Below are positions 27,750 to 37,098 of a stretch of DNA of 64,000 nt, one piece after another (the first letter of the stretch is position 1; each line of letters begins with the position of its first letter). Source of the DNA: Pontibacter liquoris (GTDB lineage Bacteria > Bacteroidota > Bacteroidia > Cytophagales > Hymenobacteraceae); the NCBI RefSeq assembly GCF_022758235.1, contig NZ_JALEBG010000001.1:62001-126000 (forward strand). The letters are read 5' to 3'. The translations under genes and the position numbers were made by a program. Below the pieces are notes generated by a model. The model ran no database searches and was not told where the DNA came from. It saw only the letters and a program-made list of their open reading frames with translations.

Positions 27750-27779
27750 CAAAGTTAGTTAATTTCTTTTACTGGCAAA
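27750..27779 (-). promoter_or_regulatory. Candidate promoter of the superoxide dismutase gene
   Basis: On the minus strand TTTG (27779-27776), an 18-nt spacer, then TAACTTTG (27757-27750), close to the Bacteroidota consensus TTTG-N19-21-TAnnTTTG. The -33 box lies within the last codons of tadA, so sod can be transcribed separately from tadA. Confidence 0.5.
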
Positions 27780-28214
27780 GAAAGCAGCCATCAGCGCGGC
27801 ACATTCCTCGGCCATAATGCCACTCACCATCTCTGTTTTCGGGTGCAGCAGGTTGCCTACTCTTCTGTAACCGCGCTTGGGCTCTGTTGTTCCGAACACC
27901 ACCCGTTGCAGCTGCGCCCAGTAACTGGCACCCGCGCACATCACGCAGGGCTCCACGGTTACATATAGGGTGCAGTCGTGCAGGTATTTGTTGCCCAGGT
28001 ATTCGGCCGCGGCTGTCAGGGCCAGCATTTCGGCATGGGCTGTTACATCGTTCAGCTTCTCGGTCTGGTTGTAGGCTTTGGCAATGATGCGGTTATTGCT
28101 CACCACCACAGCCCCGATCGGGATCTCGCCTTCTTCAAACGCATACTGGGCCTGCAGGTAGGCCTGCTGCATGTAGTGCTCATCGCTGTAGATATGTAAA
28201 AAGTCTGTCGCCAT
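27759..28214 (-). CDS. tadA: tRNA adenosine(34) deaminase
   Basis: 151 residues of the zinc-dependent cytidine/deoxycytidylate deaminase fold. HAE (His60, Glu62) and PCVMC (Cys90, Cys93) form the metal and proton-shuttle site. [22 protein letters not shown] and [19 protein letters not shown] are typical of TadA, which converts A34 to inosine in tRNA-Arg. General nucleoside deaminases share this signature, so tRNA specificity is inferred from length and C-terminal helix. Confidence 0.88.
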   Translation of the reverse strand: MATDFLHIYSDEHYMQQAYLQAQYAFEEGEIPIGAVVVSNNRIIAKAYNQTEKLNDVTAHAEMLALTAAAEYLGNKYLHDCTLYVTVEPCVMCAGASYWAQLQRVVFGTTEPKRGYRRVGNLLHPKTEMVSGIMAEECAALMAAFFASKRN

Positions 28215-28317
28215 TGGTTTTTATTTGCGCAAGTATAAACAAGCGTTAAGGGTAAGTATAAAAAAAGCCCCACCAAAAGGGAAGGGCTTTCAGAGCTTTG
28301 GTTTAGCCGGTATGGGC

Positions 28318-28872
28318 CTACTCTAATTTAACAGAGGCCATGATCTGGCGGGCAGTAGCCTGCCATTCGTTTTTCATGTTTACGGGCAAATGCAGCGTAA
28401 AGATCAAAAGCTGGTCGCCTTGGATGGTGTATTCGATGATGCTGTATTTGTGTACCGGGGCCAGGTTGCTGGTTTTGCGCTCATCAGCCAGCGTAGATAC
28501 AAATTCAAAAACGATAAAGTCCTTGCCTTTGACCTGGGTGATGTCCTGGCGGATAAAGTCCACTTTCGAAAAACGCTCCAGCAGGTTTGCTTTGTAAAAC
28601 TCGCGGAGCATGCTCAGGTCCTGGGCACGGAATTGTGACGGCTTCTGGGTTACGCTGAAATCGATCTGGCCATCGGGGCTGGAATAAACAGCCAGCGGCT
28701 TCACCGGAGCGGGGTATTTGCGGGCAATGCCATCGTCGGGGAGCGGGGCGAAGTCTTTGGGCAGCTGCACCAAAATGTCCTTGCTGATCTCCACTTTCCG
28801 GAGCCTGGCTTGGCCAAAGGCTGTGCCAGCAAAAAAAATAAGCATTAAAAAAGCTAGGTATCGCATGTTCAT
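28318..28872 (-). CDS. Secreted hypothetical protein
   Basis: 184 residues with a signal peptide (MRYLAFLMLIFFAGTAFGQ). The mature part is beta-rich: ISKDILVQLPKDFAPL, FSVTQKPSQFRAQDL, GKDFIVFEFVSTL, and it ends in a helix ARQIMASVKLE. The plan resembles small periplasmic proteins of unknown role in Bacteroidota. The start may be at 28872 or at the second Met (28866). A TAGCTTTG box (28886-28893 on the minus strand) lies just upstream but leaves a very short leader. Confidence 0.6.
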   Translation of the reverse strand: MNMRYLAFLMLIFFAGTAFGQARLRKVEISKDILVQLPKDFAPLPDDGIARKYPAPVKPLAVYSSPDGQIDFSVTQKPSQFRAQDLSMLREFYKANLLERFSKVDFIRQDITQVKGKDFIVFEFVSTLADERKTSNLAPVHKYSIIEYTIQGDQLLIFTLHLPVNMKNEWQATARQIMASVKLE

Positions 28873-29044
28873 GGGTTTGGAAGGGCAAAGCTATAAAATT
28901 CGGATAATGTTTAGCGGTGCAATTTCTTTGCCAAACCCAAAACGCGGCCTTGGTTTCCGTATTGTCCCGGTTGGGGGTATCTTAAATGGCTGGCTGCCGT
29001 TAAACTTTCTAAGAGCGTTTCATCATTCATTTAAGTATAAGACC

Positions 29045-29488
29045 ATGCTGGATAATTTGATAAATAGTATAAAAGGGCAGCTTAGCGGCCAGCTGCAGGA
29101 CAAGTATCAGCTGCAACCCGACACGGCCAGCAAGTCTGTAGACCTGGCACAGGACCATCTGAAAGAAGGGCTGAAAGACCAAGCGGCCAGCGGCGACTTC
29201 GGCGGCATCATGGACATCCTGAAGGGCAACAAAGGAGCCACCGAGCATGCCGGCGTAAACAGCATGATCAGCAAGTATGTAAATGATTTGAGCACCAAAC
29301 TGGGCGTGCCCGAAAGTATAGCCCGGCAGGCAGGCCCTTTTGTGATCACCTTTATCATGCAAAAGCTGGGGTCCAAAGTGAGCGGCGAGGGAATGGGCCA
29401 GTCCGATATCATGGGCACGCTGCTGGGGAGCGGCCTCAAAGACAAGCTGCCCGGCGGACTGGGCGATAAACTGGGCGGCCTTTTTTAA
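29045..29488 (+). CDS. Small hypothetical protein, helical and Gly-rich at the C terminus
   Basis: 147 residues from the ATG at 29045. The open frame reaches further upstream to 28718, but that part overlaps the divergent secreted protein gene and reads as non-coding. The sequence is amphipathic and helical, with DLAQDHLKEGLKDQAASGDFGGIMDILKGN and a C-terminal Gly/Leu-rich tail (GSGLKDKLPGGLGDKLGG). It resembles DUF937-like proteins in style, but I cannot assign it firmly. Cytoplasmic by prediction. Confidence 0.6.
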   Translation: MLDNLINSIKGQLSGQLQDKYQLQPDTASKSVDLAQDHLKEGLKDQAASGDFGGIMDILKGNKGATEHAGVNSMISKYVNDLSTKLGVPESIARQAGPFVITFIMQKLGSKVSGEGMGQSDIMGTLLGSGLKDKLPGGLGDKLGGLF

Positions 29489-29509
29489 GCTCTTGGGATA
29501 TAAACGCAA

Positions 29510-29540
29510 AGAAGCCATACCCAGCAGGTATGGCTTCTCT
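29510..29540 (+). terminator. Terminator after the 147-residue gene
   Basis: 12-bp stem AGAAGCCATACC / GGTATGGCTTCT around a 5-nt loop, followed by a CTTTCC tract. Confidence 0.7.
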
Positions 29541-30127
29541 TTCCATTCGATTTGTAGATTTTTAAGTGCGGAAGGCTACTTAATTTACATCTCACCTTAA
29601 ACAAGTATGCCTCTGATTGCCGGAACTGGCCGGCAAGATCGTTATAATCAAATTTATAAGCTTTTTAATAATGCCAGGGCTTGCCTGAGCAGGCTGCGCT
29701 GTGCGTGAACAATGGCCGTTTGCCATCTGGCGGATCAGCAGAACGACTGCTGTCCTGTTTACGTCGGTTTCAGAACTAATCCGGCTTGTATAAAGTTTCC
29801 GGGGTCGCTGTTTTAACGCTTTTTTTCTGCTAGCCGGGCAGCAGGCCTGGCGCAGGGGCACATCTGCCACCTGAAATGGATGTTGAAATAAGCAAAATAG
29901 GTAGCCATCTCAAAATAAACTATACTAACCCTCCTTTTCTCTCGACAAATGCCGGAAAGCCGGTGTAGGCATGCCCCGGCATCTTTCCCTTTATTCCTGG
30001 AACCCTATTTTTCCGGATAAAGTAAAACAGGAAGGAAAGCCTGTGCGCCGCGCCCGTGTACGCCTGCTTACGTGGGTGCAATCCCCGTTTTACTACCCGG
30101 GCAAGTATAGTATAAACCATCAGAAAT
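29541..30127. other. Spacer without a recognised gene
   Basis: About 590 bp upstream of the glycerophosphodiesterase gene. Short open frames occur on the minus strand but have poor composition and no homology that I recognise. A pair of overlapping motifs (AAGTATAGTATA) sits at about 30104. Confidence 0.4.
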
Positions 30128-30994
30128 ATGTTGCTAAAGCCAGTTGTGTTGTGGGTGGTGCTCATGGGCGCTATCGGGGGCTCGGGTTACCTGGGCTTCC
30201 GGAGCCATCGGTCCGCGTCGAGCAGGCCCCACCCGCATGTGCTCGTGATCGGGCATGCGGGCTCCGGCTTCCTCTCGCCTGTCAGCCCGTTTAACCCCTT
30301 GCCACCCAATAGTATGGGCTCCATTAAAAAGGCGTTCGAGGATGGGGCTGACGGCGTTGAAGTGGATGTGCAGCTGAGCAAAGACAATACGCCTATCCTT
30401 TACCACGATGTGTTGCTGGATTCGTTTACCGACGCCGCGGGCCTGATCGATACGCTGCCCGCTGCCCGGGTGCTGGGCCTGCCCTACAGGGCGGGCTTTC
30501 CGTATGAGCCTTTCCAGCATGAGACCATTATCTCGCTGGAGCAGCTGCTAAAATACCTTGGTACCCGGCAGGAGCTGTCTTACCTGCAGCTGGATTTGCG
30601 CAACCGCCTGCCCGAACACCATCCGGCCTATGTCCAAACAGTGCTCCGGCTGCTGGCCAAGTATAACTACCCGCTCCCCAAAGTAGCCTTTATCTCGCCG
30701 GATGTGGCGCTGCTGGAACAGTTCAGGACTGCTGCGCCTACCGCCGTGCTGCTGCTCGATGCCGAAGGCGACTTTGAAGGAACCCGCCAAAAAGTGCTGC
30801 AGCATAGATTCCAGGGTTTTGTGATCGCCTCTAAAGTGGTACAGCGCGCCCAGGTGCAGCAGGCAAAGCAGCAAGGGCTTCAGGTTATTTTGTTTGGCGG
30901 CAGGTCGGCATCTGCTATAGCCGGAATACTGGACAAAGGCCCCGATGCCATTGAGGTAAACAATGTGCGCCGGCTGCGCAAGCTGCTGGAATAA
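30128..30994 (+). CDS. Glycerophosphodiester phosphodiesterase family protein
   Basis: 288 residues. Hydrolyses glycerophosphodiesters to glycerol 3-phosphate and an alcohol. HAGSG replaces the more usual HRGxx start but keeps the first catalytic His; FEDGADGVEVDVQLSKDNTPILYHDVLLD gives the Glu-Asp metal pair and the second His. A single N-terminal hydrophobic stretch (residues 1-22) may anchor the enzyme in the envelope. The C terminus (KGPDAIEVNNVRRLRKLL) closes the TIM barrel. An aspS promoter-like box begins about 30 nt after the stop. Confidence 0.85.
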   Translation: MLLKPVVLWVVLMGAIGGSGYLGFRSHRSASSRPHPHVLVIGHAGSGFLSPVSPFNPLPPNSMGSIKKAFEDGADGVEVDVQLSKDNTPILYHDVLLDSFTDAAGLIDTLPAARVLGLPYRAGFPYEPFQHETIISLEQLLKYLGTRQELSYLQLDLRNRLPEHHPAYVQTVLRLLAKYNYPLPKVAFISPDVALLEQFRTAAPTAVLLLDAEGDFEGTRQKVLQHRFQGFVIASKVVQRAQVQQAKQQGLQVILFGGRSASAIAGILDKGPDAIEVNNVRRLRKLLE

Positions 30995-31021
30995 ATCCCC
31001 TTTAAAAGCTATTTATTTTAT

Positions 31022-31029
31022 TAAATTTG
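31022..31029 (+). promoter_or_regulatory. Candidate -7 box (TAAATTTG) for aspS
   Basis: An exact TAnnTTTG match 33 nt before the aspS start, with a TTTA at 31001-31004 as a weak -33 box (17-nt spacer). Confidence 0.4.
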
Positions 31030-31061
31030 CCCTTATACATACATCGATTTAGAAAAGAACT

Positions 31062-32819
31062 ATGCTTCGAACTCATACTTGCGGCGAACTGCGGACAGAC
31101 AACGTTGGCGAAGAAGTTATACTTACCGGATGGGTGCAGCGCCTGCGCGACAAAGGCGGCATGCTTTGGATTGACCTGCGCGACCGCTACGGCATCACGC
31201 AACTTGCTTTTGAAGAAGGACTAACCTCCGCCAACTTATTTGAGCAGGCCCGCAGCCTTGGCCGCGAGTTCGTGATCAAGGCCGTTGGTAAAGTGGTGGA
31301 ACGCTATGCTAAAAACGATAAAATGGCTACCGGCGATATCGAGATTCGGGTGTCGCGGCTGGAGGTGATCAACCCTTCTAAAATACCGCCATTTCTGATA
31401 GAAGACGAGACCGACGGGGGCGATGACCTGCGCATGAAGTACCGCTACCTGGATCTGCGCCGCTCGCCGGTGCGCCATAATTTAGAATTGCGCCATCGTA
31501 TGATGCGCGAAGTGCGCAGCTACCTCGACAACCATTATTTTATAGAGGTGGAAACACCCGTACTCATCAAATCAACACCGGAAGGTGCCCGCGACTTTGT
31601 AGTGCCCAGCCGCATGAATGCCGGCGAGTTTTATGCCCTGCCGCAGTCGCCGCAAACCTTTAAGCAGCTGCTGATGGTAGCCGGCTTTGATAAGTATTAC
31701 CAGATCGTGAAATGCTTCCGCGACGAAGACCTGCGCGCTGACCGCCAGCCCGAGTTTACCCAAATCGACTGCGAGCTTGCTTTCGTGACCCAGGAAGATA
31801 TCCTCAACCGCTTCGAAGGCCTGATCCGGCATTTGTTCGAGAAAGTAAAAGGCGTACACATCGAGCGCCTGCCGCGCATGACGTATGCCGATGCCATGAA
31901 GTTCTACGGCTCCGATAAGCCGGACACCCGCTTCGACATGCGATTTGTGGAGCTGAACGGCATTGCCAAAAACAAAGGCTTTAAGGTGTTTGATGACGCC
32001 GAGCTGGTGGTGGGCATCAACGCCAAAGGCGCCGCCGCTTATACCCGCAAGCAGCTCGACGAGCTGACCGACTTTGTGAAGCGCCCGCAGATCGGGGCCA
32101 CCGGCCTGGTATATGCCCGCGTAAACGAAGACGGAAGTATAAAATCATCAGTTGATAAATTCTTCTCTGCCGAGGACCTACAGGCCTGGGCCGCCGCCTT
32201 CCATGCGCAGCCCGGCGACCTGCTGCTTATACTTGCCGGCCCGGCCGACAAAACCCGCAAAGCCCTGAACGAGCTGCGCCTGGAGATGGGCACGCAACTG
32301 GGGCTTCGGGATAAAAATGTGTTCTCGCCGTTGTGGGTAGTCGATTTTCCGTTGCTGGAATGGGACGAGCATTCGCAGCGCTACCATGCCATGCACCACC
32401 CGTTCACCTCGCCTAAGCCGGAAGATATCGACCTGATCGATGACCGCCCGGGCGACATCCGCGCCAACGCCTACGACATGGTGATCAATGGTGTGGAAGT
32501 AGGCGGCGGTTCGATCCGTATCCACGACCGCCGTTTGCAGGAGCAGATGTTCCGCTTGCTGGGCTTCTCCAAAGAGGAGGCAAAAGCACAGTTCGGCTTT
32601 TTGATGGAGGCTTTTGAGTATGGCGCGCCGCCACACGGAGGCATTGCCTTTGGTTTCGACCGCTTGTGCTCGCTCTTTGGCGGCTCCGATTCCATCCGCG
32701 ATTACATTGCGTTCCCGAAAAATAATTCAGGCCGCGATGTGATGATCGATGCCCCGTCGCCTATTGCGCAGGAGCAGCTCGACGAACTCCACATCCGCAT
32801 GAAGAACCTGCCGCATTAA
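31062..32819 (+). CDS. aspS: Aspartate--tRNA ligase
   Basis: 585 residues, usual for the bacterial type. N-terminal OB fold (residues 1-105, [23 protein letters not shown]). Class II motif 2 is in [16 protein letters not shown], and motif 3 is [16 protein letters not shown] near residue 530. A GAD insertion domain lies between motifs 2 and 3. The last part ends [15 protein letters not shown]. No asparagine-specific features can be judged, so it may be discriminating or non-discriminating. Confidence 0.97.
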   Translation: MLRTHTCGELRTDNVGEEVILTGWVQRLRDKGGMLWIDLRDRYGITQLAFEEGLTSANLFEQARSLGREFVIKAVGKVVERYAKNDKMATGDIEIRVSRLEVINPSKIPPFLIEDETDGGDDLRMKYRYLDLRRSPVRHNLELRHRMMREVRSYLDNHYFIEVETPVLIKSTPEGARDFVVPSRMNAGEFYALPQSPQTFKQLLMVAGFDKYYQIVKCFRDEDLRADRQPEFTQIDCELAFVTQEDILNRFEGLIRHLFEKVKGVHIERLPRMTYADAMKFYGSDKPDTRFDMRFVELNGIAKNKGFKVFDDAELVVGINAKGAAAYTRKQLDELTDFVKRPQIGATGLVYARVNEDGSIKSSVDKFFSAEDLQAWAAAFHAQPGDLLLILAGPADKTRKALNELRLEMGTQLGLRDKNVFSPLWVVDFPLLEWDEHSQRYHAMHHPFTSPKPEDIDLIDDRPGDIRANAYDMVINGVEVGGGSIRIHDRRLQEQMFRLLGFSKEEAKAQFGFLMEAFEYGAPPHGGIAFGFDRLCSLFGGSDSIRDYIAFPKNNSGRDVMIDAPSPIAQEQLDELHIRMKNLPH

Positions 32820-32853
32820 GGCAGGTTTTTAGTGTGGTCAAAATACCGCTTTC

Positions 32854-33402
32854 ATGAAGATAGCCGAACAGACGTATACGCTGAAGACGGGGGAGGAGAT
32901 CCTAATCCGCGAAGGAAGTATACCTGATTCCGGGGCGCTGCTGGACATGGTGCGGGAGTATGTGCTGACAAGCAAGTTCCTGATCGTCTCGCCGGAGGAG
33001 CTGGCCCAGACCGTTGCCGATGAGGCCCGCTGGATCAAGAGCCTGCGCGATAGTCAGAACAGCCTGCTGCTGCTGGCGCTGCACGAGGGCCGCCTGATTG
33101 GCAACATTGATCTGACAGGCAGCGACGAACCGGGCGAGAACCCTACCGGCCTGATAAGTATGGGCATGCTGCAGGCTTACCGCAACAAAGGGCTGGGCTC
33201 TATTCTGCTCAAAGCAGTAGTAGACTGGGCCCGGGCCAACCACCAGTTACAGGTGCTTTGCCTCCAGGTAGTGGGGGCCAACACCGGCGCTATGAAGCTC
33301 TACCGCAAACAGGGCTTTGAGGTAGCCAACCGGCAAACCAACGGCTTCAGCGATGGGGAAGGCAACCGGAGCGACAACGTAGTCATGACCCTGAGCCTGT
33401 AG
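32854..33402 (+). CDS. GNAT-family N-acetyltransferase
   Basis: 182 residues of the GNAT fold. The acetyl-CoA binding loop is LQAYRNKGLGSILLKAV (motif A). The end strand reads NTGAMKLYRKQGFEVANRQ. Substrate unknown; a small-molecule amine is likely. It lies 34 bp after aspS on the same strand, so it may be read through from the aspS promoter. A terminator at 33459 closes the unit. Confidence 0.82.
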   Translation: MKIAEQTYTLKTGEEILIREGSIPDSGALLDMVREYVLTSKFLIVSPEELAQTVADEARWIKSLRDSQNSLLLLALHEGRLIGNIDLTGSDEPGENPTGLISMGMLQAYRNKGLGSILLKAVVDWARANHQLQVLCLQVVGANTGAMKLYRKQGFEVANRQTNGFSDGEGNRSDNVVMTLSL

Positions 33403-33434
33403 CTGCAAAGGCTACCAATATACTTTCGTTCTAT

Positions 33435-33461
33435 TATACTTTACAAGTTATACTTTACAAG
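33435..33461. repeat. Tandem 14-bp repeat built on TATACTT
   Basis: TATACTTTACAAGT occurs twice in tandem (33435-33461), next to a third TATACTT at about 33420, in the short spacer before a terminator. Confidence 0.5.
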
Positions 33462-33492
33462 GCCTGCTGCCCTCTTGGGAGCAGGCCTTTTC
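33459..33492 (+). terminator. Terminator after the GNAT gene
   Basis: AAGGCCTGCT (33459-33468) pairs with 33480-33489 and a TTTT run follows. The remaining spacer to 33718 holds no convincing gene. Confidence 0.78.
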
Positions 33493-33718
33493 GTTTGCGG
33501 AGGTTGTGAAATTGGCGCCATGGGGCTGTAACCTGCTTCCAGTCGGGTGGCTCTTTGCGGGTAATTTTAAGCAAGATTTTGCACTTGCCAGGGTAAATGT
33601 GTATCATAGGGGGAGCAAACAGTATCTTGCTACGGGAGGTGCATGCCATGTATAAAATAGGCCTCCCGCTGCTGTTGGTGCGTTGCCTGTTTTTAACCCT
33701 TCATTTCGCATTCGCTTT

Positions 33719-35458
33719 ATGGCCGATTTTCAAGTTAAGAAACAACCTAAGAAATATGATGCTGTGATTGTTGGCTCCGGTGCCGGGGGCGGTATGGCAG
33801 CGTATGTGCTGGCAAATGCCGGCCTAAAAGTATGCCTGCTCGAAGCCGGGCCCATGTATGATCCTGCTACTGACTCAGCGCAATTAAAGAACCCTTGGGA
33901 GTCGCCGCGGAGAGGCGCCAGCACCAAGTTCCGCCCTTTCGGCGATTTTGACGGCTGCTACTGGGGATGGGAAATTGACGGCGAACCCTACACCAAGGCC
34001 GAAGGCACCGACTGGGACTGGTGGCGTGCCCGCATGCTGGGTGGCCGCACCAACCACTGGGGGCGTATCTCGCTCCGTTTCGGGCCTAAAGATTTCAAGC
34101 ATAAAAGTATAGACGGCCTGGGCGAAGACTGGCCCATCGGCTACGACGACGTAAAGCCCTACTATGATAAGGTAGATAAGCTGATCGGCGTGTTTGGCAC
34201 CAACGAGGGGCTGGAGAACGAGCCCGATGGCATTTTTCTGCCGCCGCCCTTGCCGCGCCTGCACGAACTGAAGATCAAAAAGGCTGCTAACGGTATAGGC
34301 ATTCCGGTGATCCCGTCGCGCTTATCTATTCTGACCCAAAAAATAAACGAAGAGCGCGGGCAGTGCTTTTACTGCGCGCAGTGCGGGCGCAGCTGCAAAG
34401 TATACGCCGACTTCTCGTCTTCTTCCTGCCTTGTAAAACCTGCCATTGCCACCGGCAACGTGGATGTGATCCCGAACGCCATGGCCCGCGAAGTGATCAC
34501 CAATTCCGAAGGGCTGGCCACCGGCGTATCGTTCGTAAACAAGGAGGACATGCTGGATTATCAGGTAAATGGTAAAGTGGTGATTCTGGCTGCCAGTGCC
34601 TGCGAGAGCGCACGCCTTCTGCTCAATTCCGTGTCGCGGCGCCACCCTAATGGCCTGGCCAACTCCAGCGACGTGGTGGGCAAATACCTACACGACTCTA
34701 CGGGTGCCGGGGTGAGCGGCGTATTGCCTGAGCTGATGGGCCGCAAGCGCTACAACGAAGACGGCGTAGGCGGCATGCACGTCTACACCCCCTGGTGGCT
34801 GGACAACAAAAAACTCGACTTCCCGCGGGGCTATCACATCGAGTACTGGGGCGGCATGCAGCAGCCGGCCTATGGCTTTGGCTGGGGCGTAGAGGGGCTG
34901 AACGGCAAGCTGCAGATGCACGGCAAAACGAAAGAAGCCGGCGGTTATGGCAAGTCGCTTAAAGACGATTATCGTTTTATGTATGGCGCCAGCGTGGGAA
35001 TGGCCGGCCGCGGCGAAGCCATCGCGTTTGAACATAATTACTGCGAGATCGATCCCAACGTGGTGGATATGTATGGCATCCCGGTGTTGCGCTTCAACGT
35101 GAAGTACTCGGACTACGAGATAAACCAGGCCAAGCACATGAACGAGACCTTCAAGGAGATCATGCACGAAATGGGCGCAGTGATCACCTACGGAGGCGAT
35201 TCGGGACCGCATGACAACTGGGGGCTACAGGCGCCCGGCAGGATCATACATGAGGCAGGCACCGTACGCATGGGCAATGATCCCAAAAAATCGGCCCTGA
35301 ATAAATGGAGCCAGGCGCACGACTGCAAAACGCTGTTTTGCGTAGACGGAGGGCAGTTCGTGTCGCAGGGCGATAAGAACATCACCTGGACGATCCTGGC
35401 CTTGTCTATGCGGGCATCCGAGTACATTATTGATCAAATGAAAAAGCAGAACATCTAA
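33719..35458 (+). CDS. GMC-family FAD oxidoreductase, sugar-oxidising type, with Cys cluster
   Basis: 579 residues from the ATG at 33719. The FAD dinucleotide fold is VIVGSGAGGGMAAY near residue 20. The GMC active site has HEAGTVRMG and, near the end, DKNITWT. A C-X2-C-X2-C-X3-C motif at Cys216-226 (CFYCAQCGRSC) suggests an iron-sulphur cluster for electron transfer. Such GMC subunits pair with a gluconate-2-dehydrogenase subunit 3-like small subunit, as in glucoside 3-dehydrogenases. The next gene encodes exactly that partner. There is no signal peptide; export through the partner's Tat-like signal is possible. Confidence 0.85.
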   Translation: MADFQVKKQPKKYDAVIVGSGAGGGMAAYVLANAGLKVCLLEAGPMYDPATDSAQLKNPWESPRRGASTKFRPFGDFDGCYWGWEIDGEPYTKAEGTDWDWWRARMLGGRTNHWGRISLRFGPKDFKHKSIDGLGEDWPIGYDDVKPYYDKVDKLIGVFGTNEGLENEPDGIFLPPPLPRLHELKIKKAANGIGIPVIPSRLSILTQKINEERGQCFYCAQCGRSCKVYADFSSSSCLVKPAIATGNVDVIPNAMAREVITNSEGLATGVSFVNKEDMLDYQVNGKVVILAASACESARLLLNSVSRRHPNGLANSSDVVGKYLHDSTGAGVSGVLPELMGRKRYNEDGVGGMHVYTPWWLDNKKLDFPRGYHIEYWGGMQQPAYGFGWGVEGLNGKLQMHGKTKEAGGYGKSLKDDYRFMYGASVGMAGRGEAIAFEHNYCEIDPNVVDMYGIPVLRFNVKYSDYEINQAKHMNETFKEIMHEMGAVITYGGDSGPHDNWGLQAPGRIIHEAGTVRMGNDPKKSALNKWSQAHDCKTLFCVDGGQFVSQGDKNITWTILALSMRASEYIIDQMKKQNI

Positions 35459-35475
35459 GCAGAACGCATACGCTT

Positions 35476-36147
35476 ATGGACAGAAGAAAATCACTCAAAG
35501 CCATTGTGCTGGGAACCGTCTCCTCGGCATTCATACTGGAAGCTTGCGATACCAAAGAGAAGCAGACCGCCGAGGTGATGAAAGCCCCTGCGTCTACTTC
35601 CAATGCCGGCCGTATGGCCGAAGAAGTAGCGCGGTTAAAAGAGATCCGTTCCAAAAACTTCTTTACCAAGGAGGAAATGGCCACCATCACGGTGCTGGCC
35701 GATATCATCATTCCGAAAGACGAGGTAAGTGGCAGTGCCTCTGATGCGGGCGTGCCAGATTTTATCGAGTTTATAGTTAAAGACAAGCCCGAGAACCAGA
35801 CGCCCATGCGTAGCGGCCTCAAATGGCTCGATATCCAAACGCTGAATCGCCACGACAAACCGTTCCGGGAGTGCAGCGAACAGCAGCAACTGGCCCTGGT
35901 GGATGCCATTGCTTACCCTGAGCGGGCAAAACCGGAAATGAAAAAAGGCGTTACGTTCTTTAACCTGATGCGCAACCTGACTGCCACAGGCTTTTTCACT
36001 TCTGAAATAGGCGTGAAGGACGTGGGCTATGTAGGCAACCGCCCTAATCAGTGGAAAGGTGTGCCGGCCGACGTGCTGAAACAGCATAACGTGGCCTATA
36101 CCGAAAAAGAGCTGCGGGAGTGTGTGAAGTTTGAAGAAGAAGCGTAA
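35476..36147 (+). CDS. Gluconate 2-dehydrogenase subunit 3 family protein
   Basis: 223 residues. The N terminus DRRKSLKAIVLGTVSSAFILEAC combines a twin-Arg-like start with a lipobox Cys, so it should be an exported lipoprotein. The gluconate_2-dh3 domain includes FFTKEEMATITVLADIIIPKDE and MRSGLKWLDIQTLNRHDKPFRECS, with LMRNLTATGFFTSEIGVKDVGY at the end. It is the small chaperone/export subunit of the GMC enzyme encoded 17 bp upstream. It overlaps the first codons of the longer DUF1080 frame. Confidence 0.85.
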   Translation: MDRRKSLKAIVLGTVSSAFILEACDTKEKQTAEVMKAPASTSNAGRMAEEVARLKEIRSKNFFTKEEMATITVLADIIIPKDEVSGSASDAGVPDFIEFIVKDKPENQTPMRSGLKWLDIQTLNRHDKPFRECSEQQQLALVDAIAYPERAKPEMKKGVTFFNLMRNLTATGFFTSEIGVKDVGYVGNRPNQWKGVPADVLKQHNVAYTEKELRECVKFEEEA

Positions 36148-36208
36148 TCCGGTAAGCAAGTATAAAAGCAATCAGAATTTAAGTAAACGTATACCTAAGC
36201 AGCATACC

Positions 36209-36982
36209 ATGACCCACAAACTAATGATGACCGCCCTGTTGGCAGGCAGTTTTTTTATGGCACAGGCACAGCAAAAAGCAAAACCCGAAGACACCGAAGT
36301 ATGGGACCCCGCTCCCAAGGTCGTGACGCCCGGACAGGTGCAGATCGCGGCCCCTTCCGATGCAGTGATCCTCTTCGATGGCAAGAACCTGGACAAGTGG
36401 GTAATGACCGAAGACCGAAGCAAACCGGCACAGTGGACGGTGGCTGACGGGGTGATGACGGTAAATAAAAAGACCGGCAACATTGAGACGAAGGACGCTT
36501 TTAATGATTACCAGCTGCACATCGAATGGCGCATTCCGGCCAATATCACCGGCGAAGGACAGGCCCGCGGCAATAGCGGCATCTTCCTGGCCTCTATCGG
36601 TAAAGGCGATGATGGCTATGAGTTGCAGGTGCTGGACGCCTATAACAACAAGACCTACGTGAACGGCATGGCCGGCAGTATCTACAAGCAGTTTGTTCCG
36701 CTGGCAAACCCCGCCAAAAAACCAGGCGAGTGGCAAAGCTATGACGTGTTCTGGAAAGCGCCTACCTTTAACGAAGATGGCTCCGTGAAAACGCCTGCGC
36801 GCGTAACGGTGCTCTTTAACGGGGTGCTGGTAGAGAACAACGTAGAGCTGCTGGGCCCGACGCAGTATATCGGCAAGCCCTCCTACAAAAAGGCGCATGG
36901 GGCTTCGCCCATCAAACTGCAGGCGCACGGAGATAAAAGTGAGCCGATCAGCTTCCGCAATATCTGGATCAGACCGCTCTAA
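36209..36982 (+). CDS. DUF1080 (3-keto-disaccharide hydrolase-like) secreted protein
   Basis: 257 residues from the ATG at 36209, which begins a signal peptide (MTHKLMMTALLAGSFFMAQAQ). The jelly-roll DUF1080 domain contains DAVILFDGKNLDKW, FNDYQLHIEWRIP, GNSGIFLASIGKGDDGYELQVLDAY and FRNIWIRPL. DUF1080 enzymes act on 3-keto glycosides, products of C3 dehydrogenases, which fits the two genes before it. A strong terminator follows at 36995. Confidence 0.85.
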   Translation: MTHKLMMTALLAGSFFMAQAQQKAKPEDTEVWDPAPKVVTPGQVQIAAPSDAVILFDGKNLDKWVMTEDRSKPAQWTVADGVMTVNKKTGNIETKDAFNDYQLHIEWRIPANITGEGQARGNSGIFLASIGKGDDGYELQVLDAYNNKTYVNGMAGSIYKQFVPLANPAKKPGEWQSYDVFWKAPTFNEDGSVKTPARVTVLFNGVLVENNVELLGPTQYIGKPSYKKAHGASPIKLQAHGDKSEPISFRNIWIRPL

Positions 36983-36994
36983 AGGCTGTCTGCC

Positions 36995-37036
36995 GGGCGC
37001 GTCCGGGCCAGCTGTGGCCGGGGACGCGCCCTTTTT
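36995..37036 (+). terminator. Terminator after DUF1080
   Basis: GGGCGCGTCC (36995-37004) pairs with 37022-37031, with an inner GGCC/GGCC stem, then CTTTTTC. Confidence 0.85.
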
Positions 37037-37098
37037 CTTTAACCTAAAAGCCATCGGCGGGAGCGTTTAGGTCGCCCTGTTATACTTAACCACCACAT

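Noticed and set aside
29592-29870. Minus-strand frame of 92 codons in the spacer before the phosphodiesterase
   Set aside because: Basic, Cys- and Arg-rich text with no family pattern, no start context and no neighbour link.
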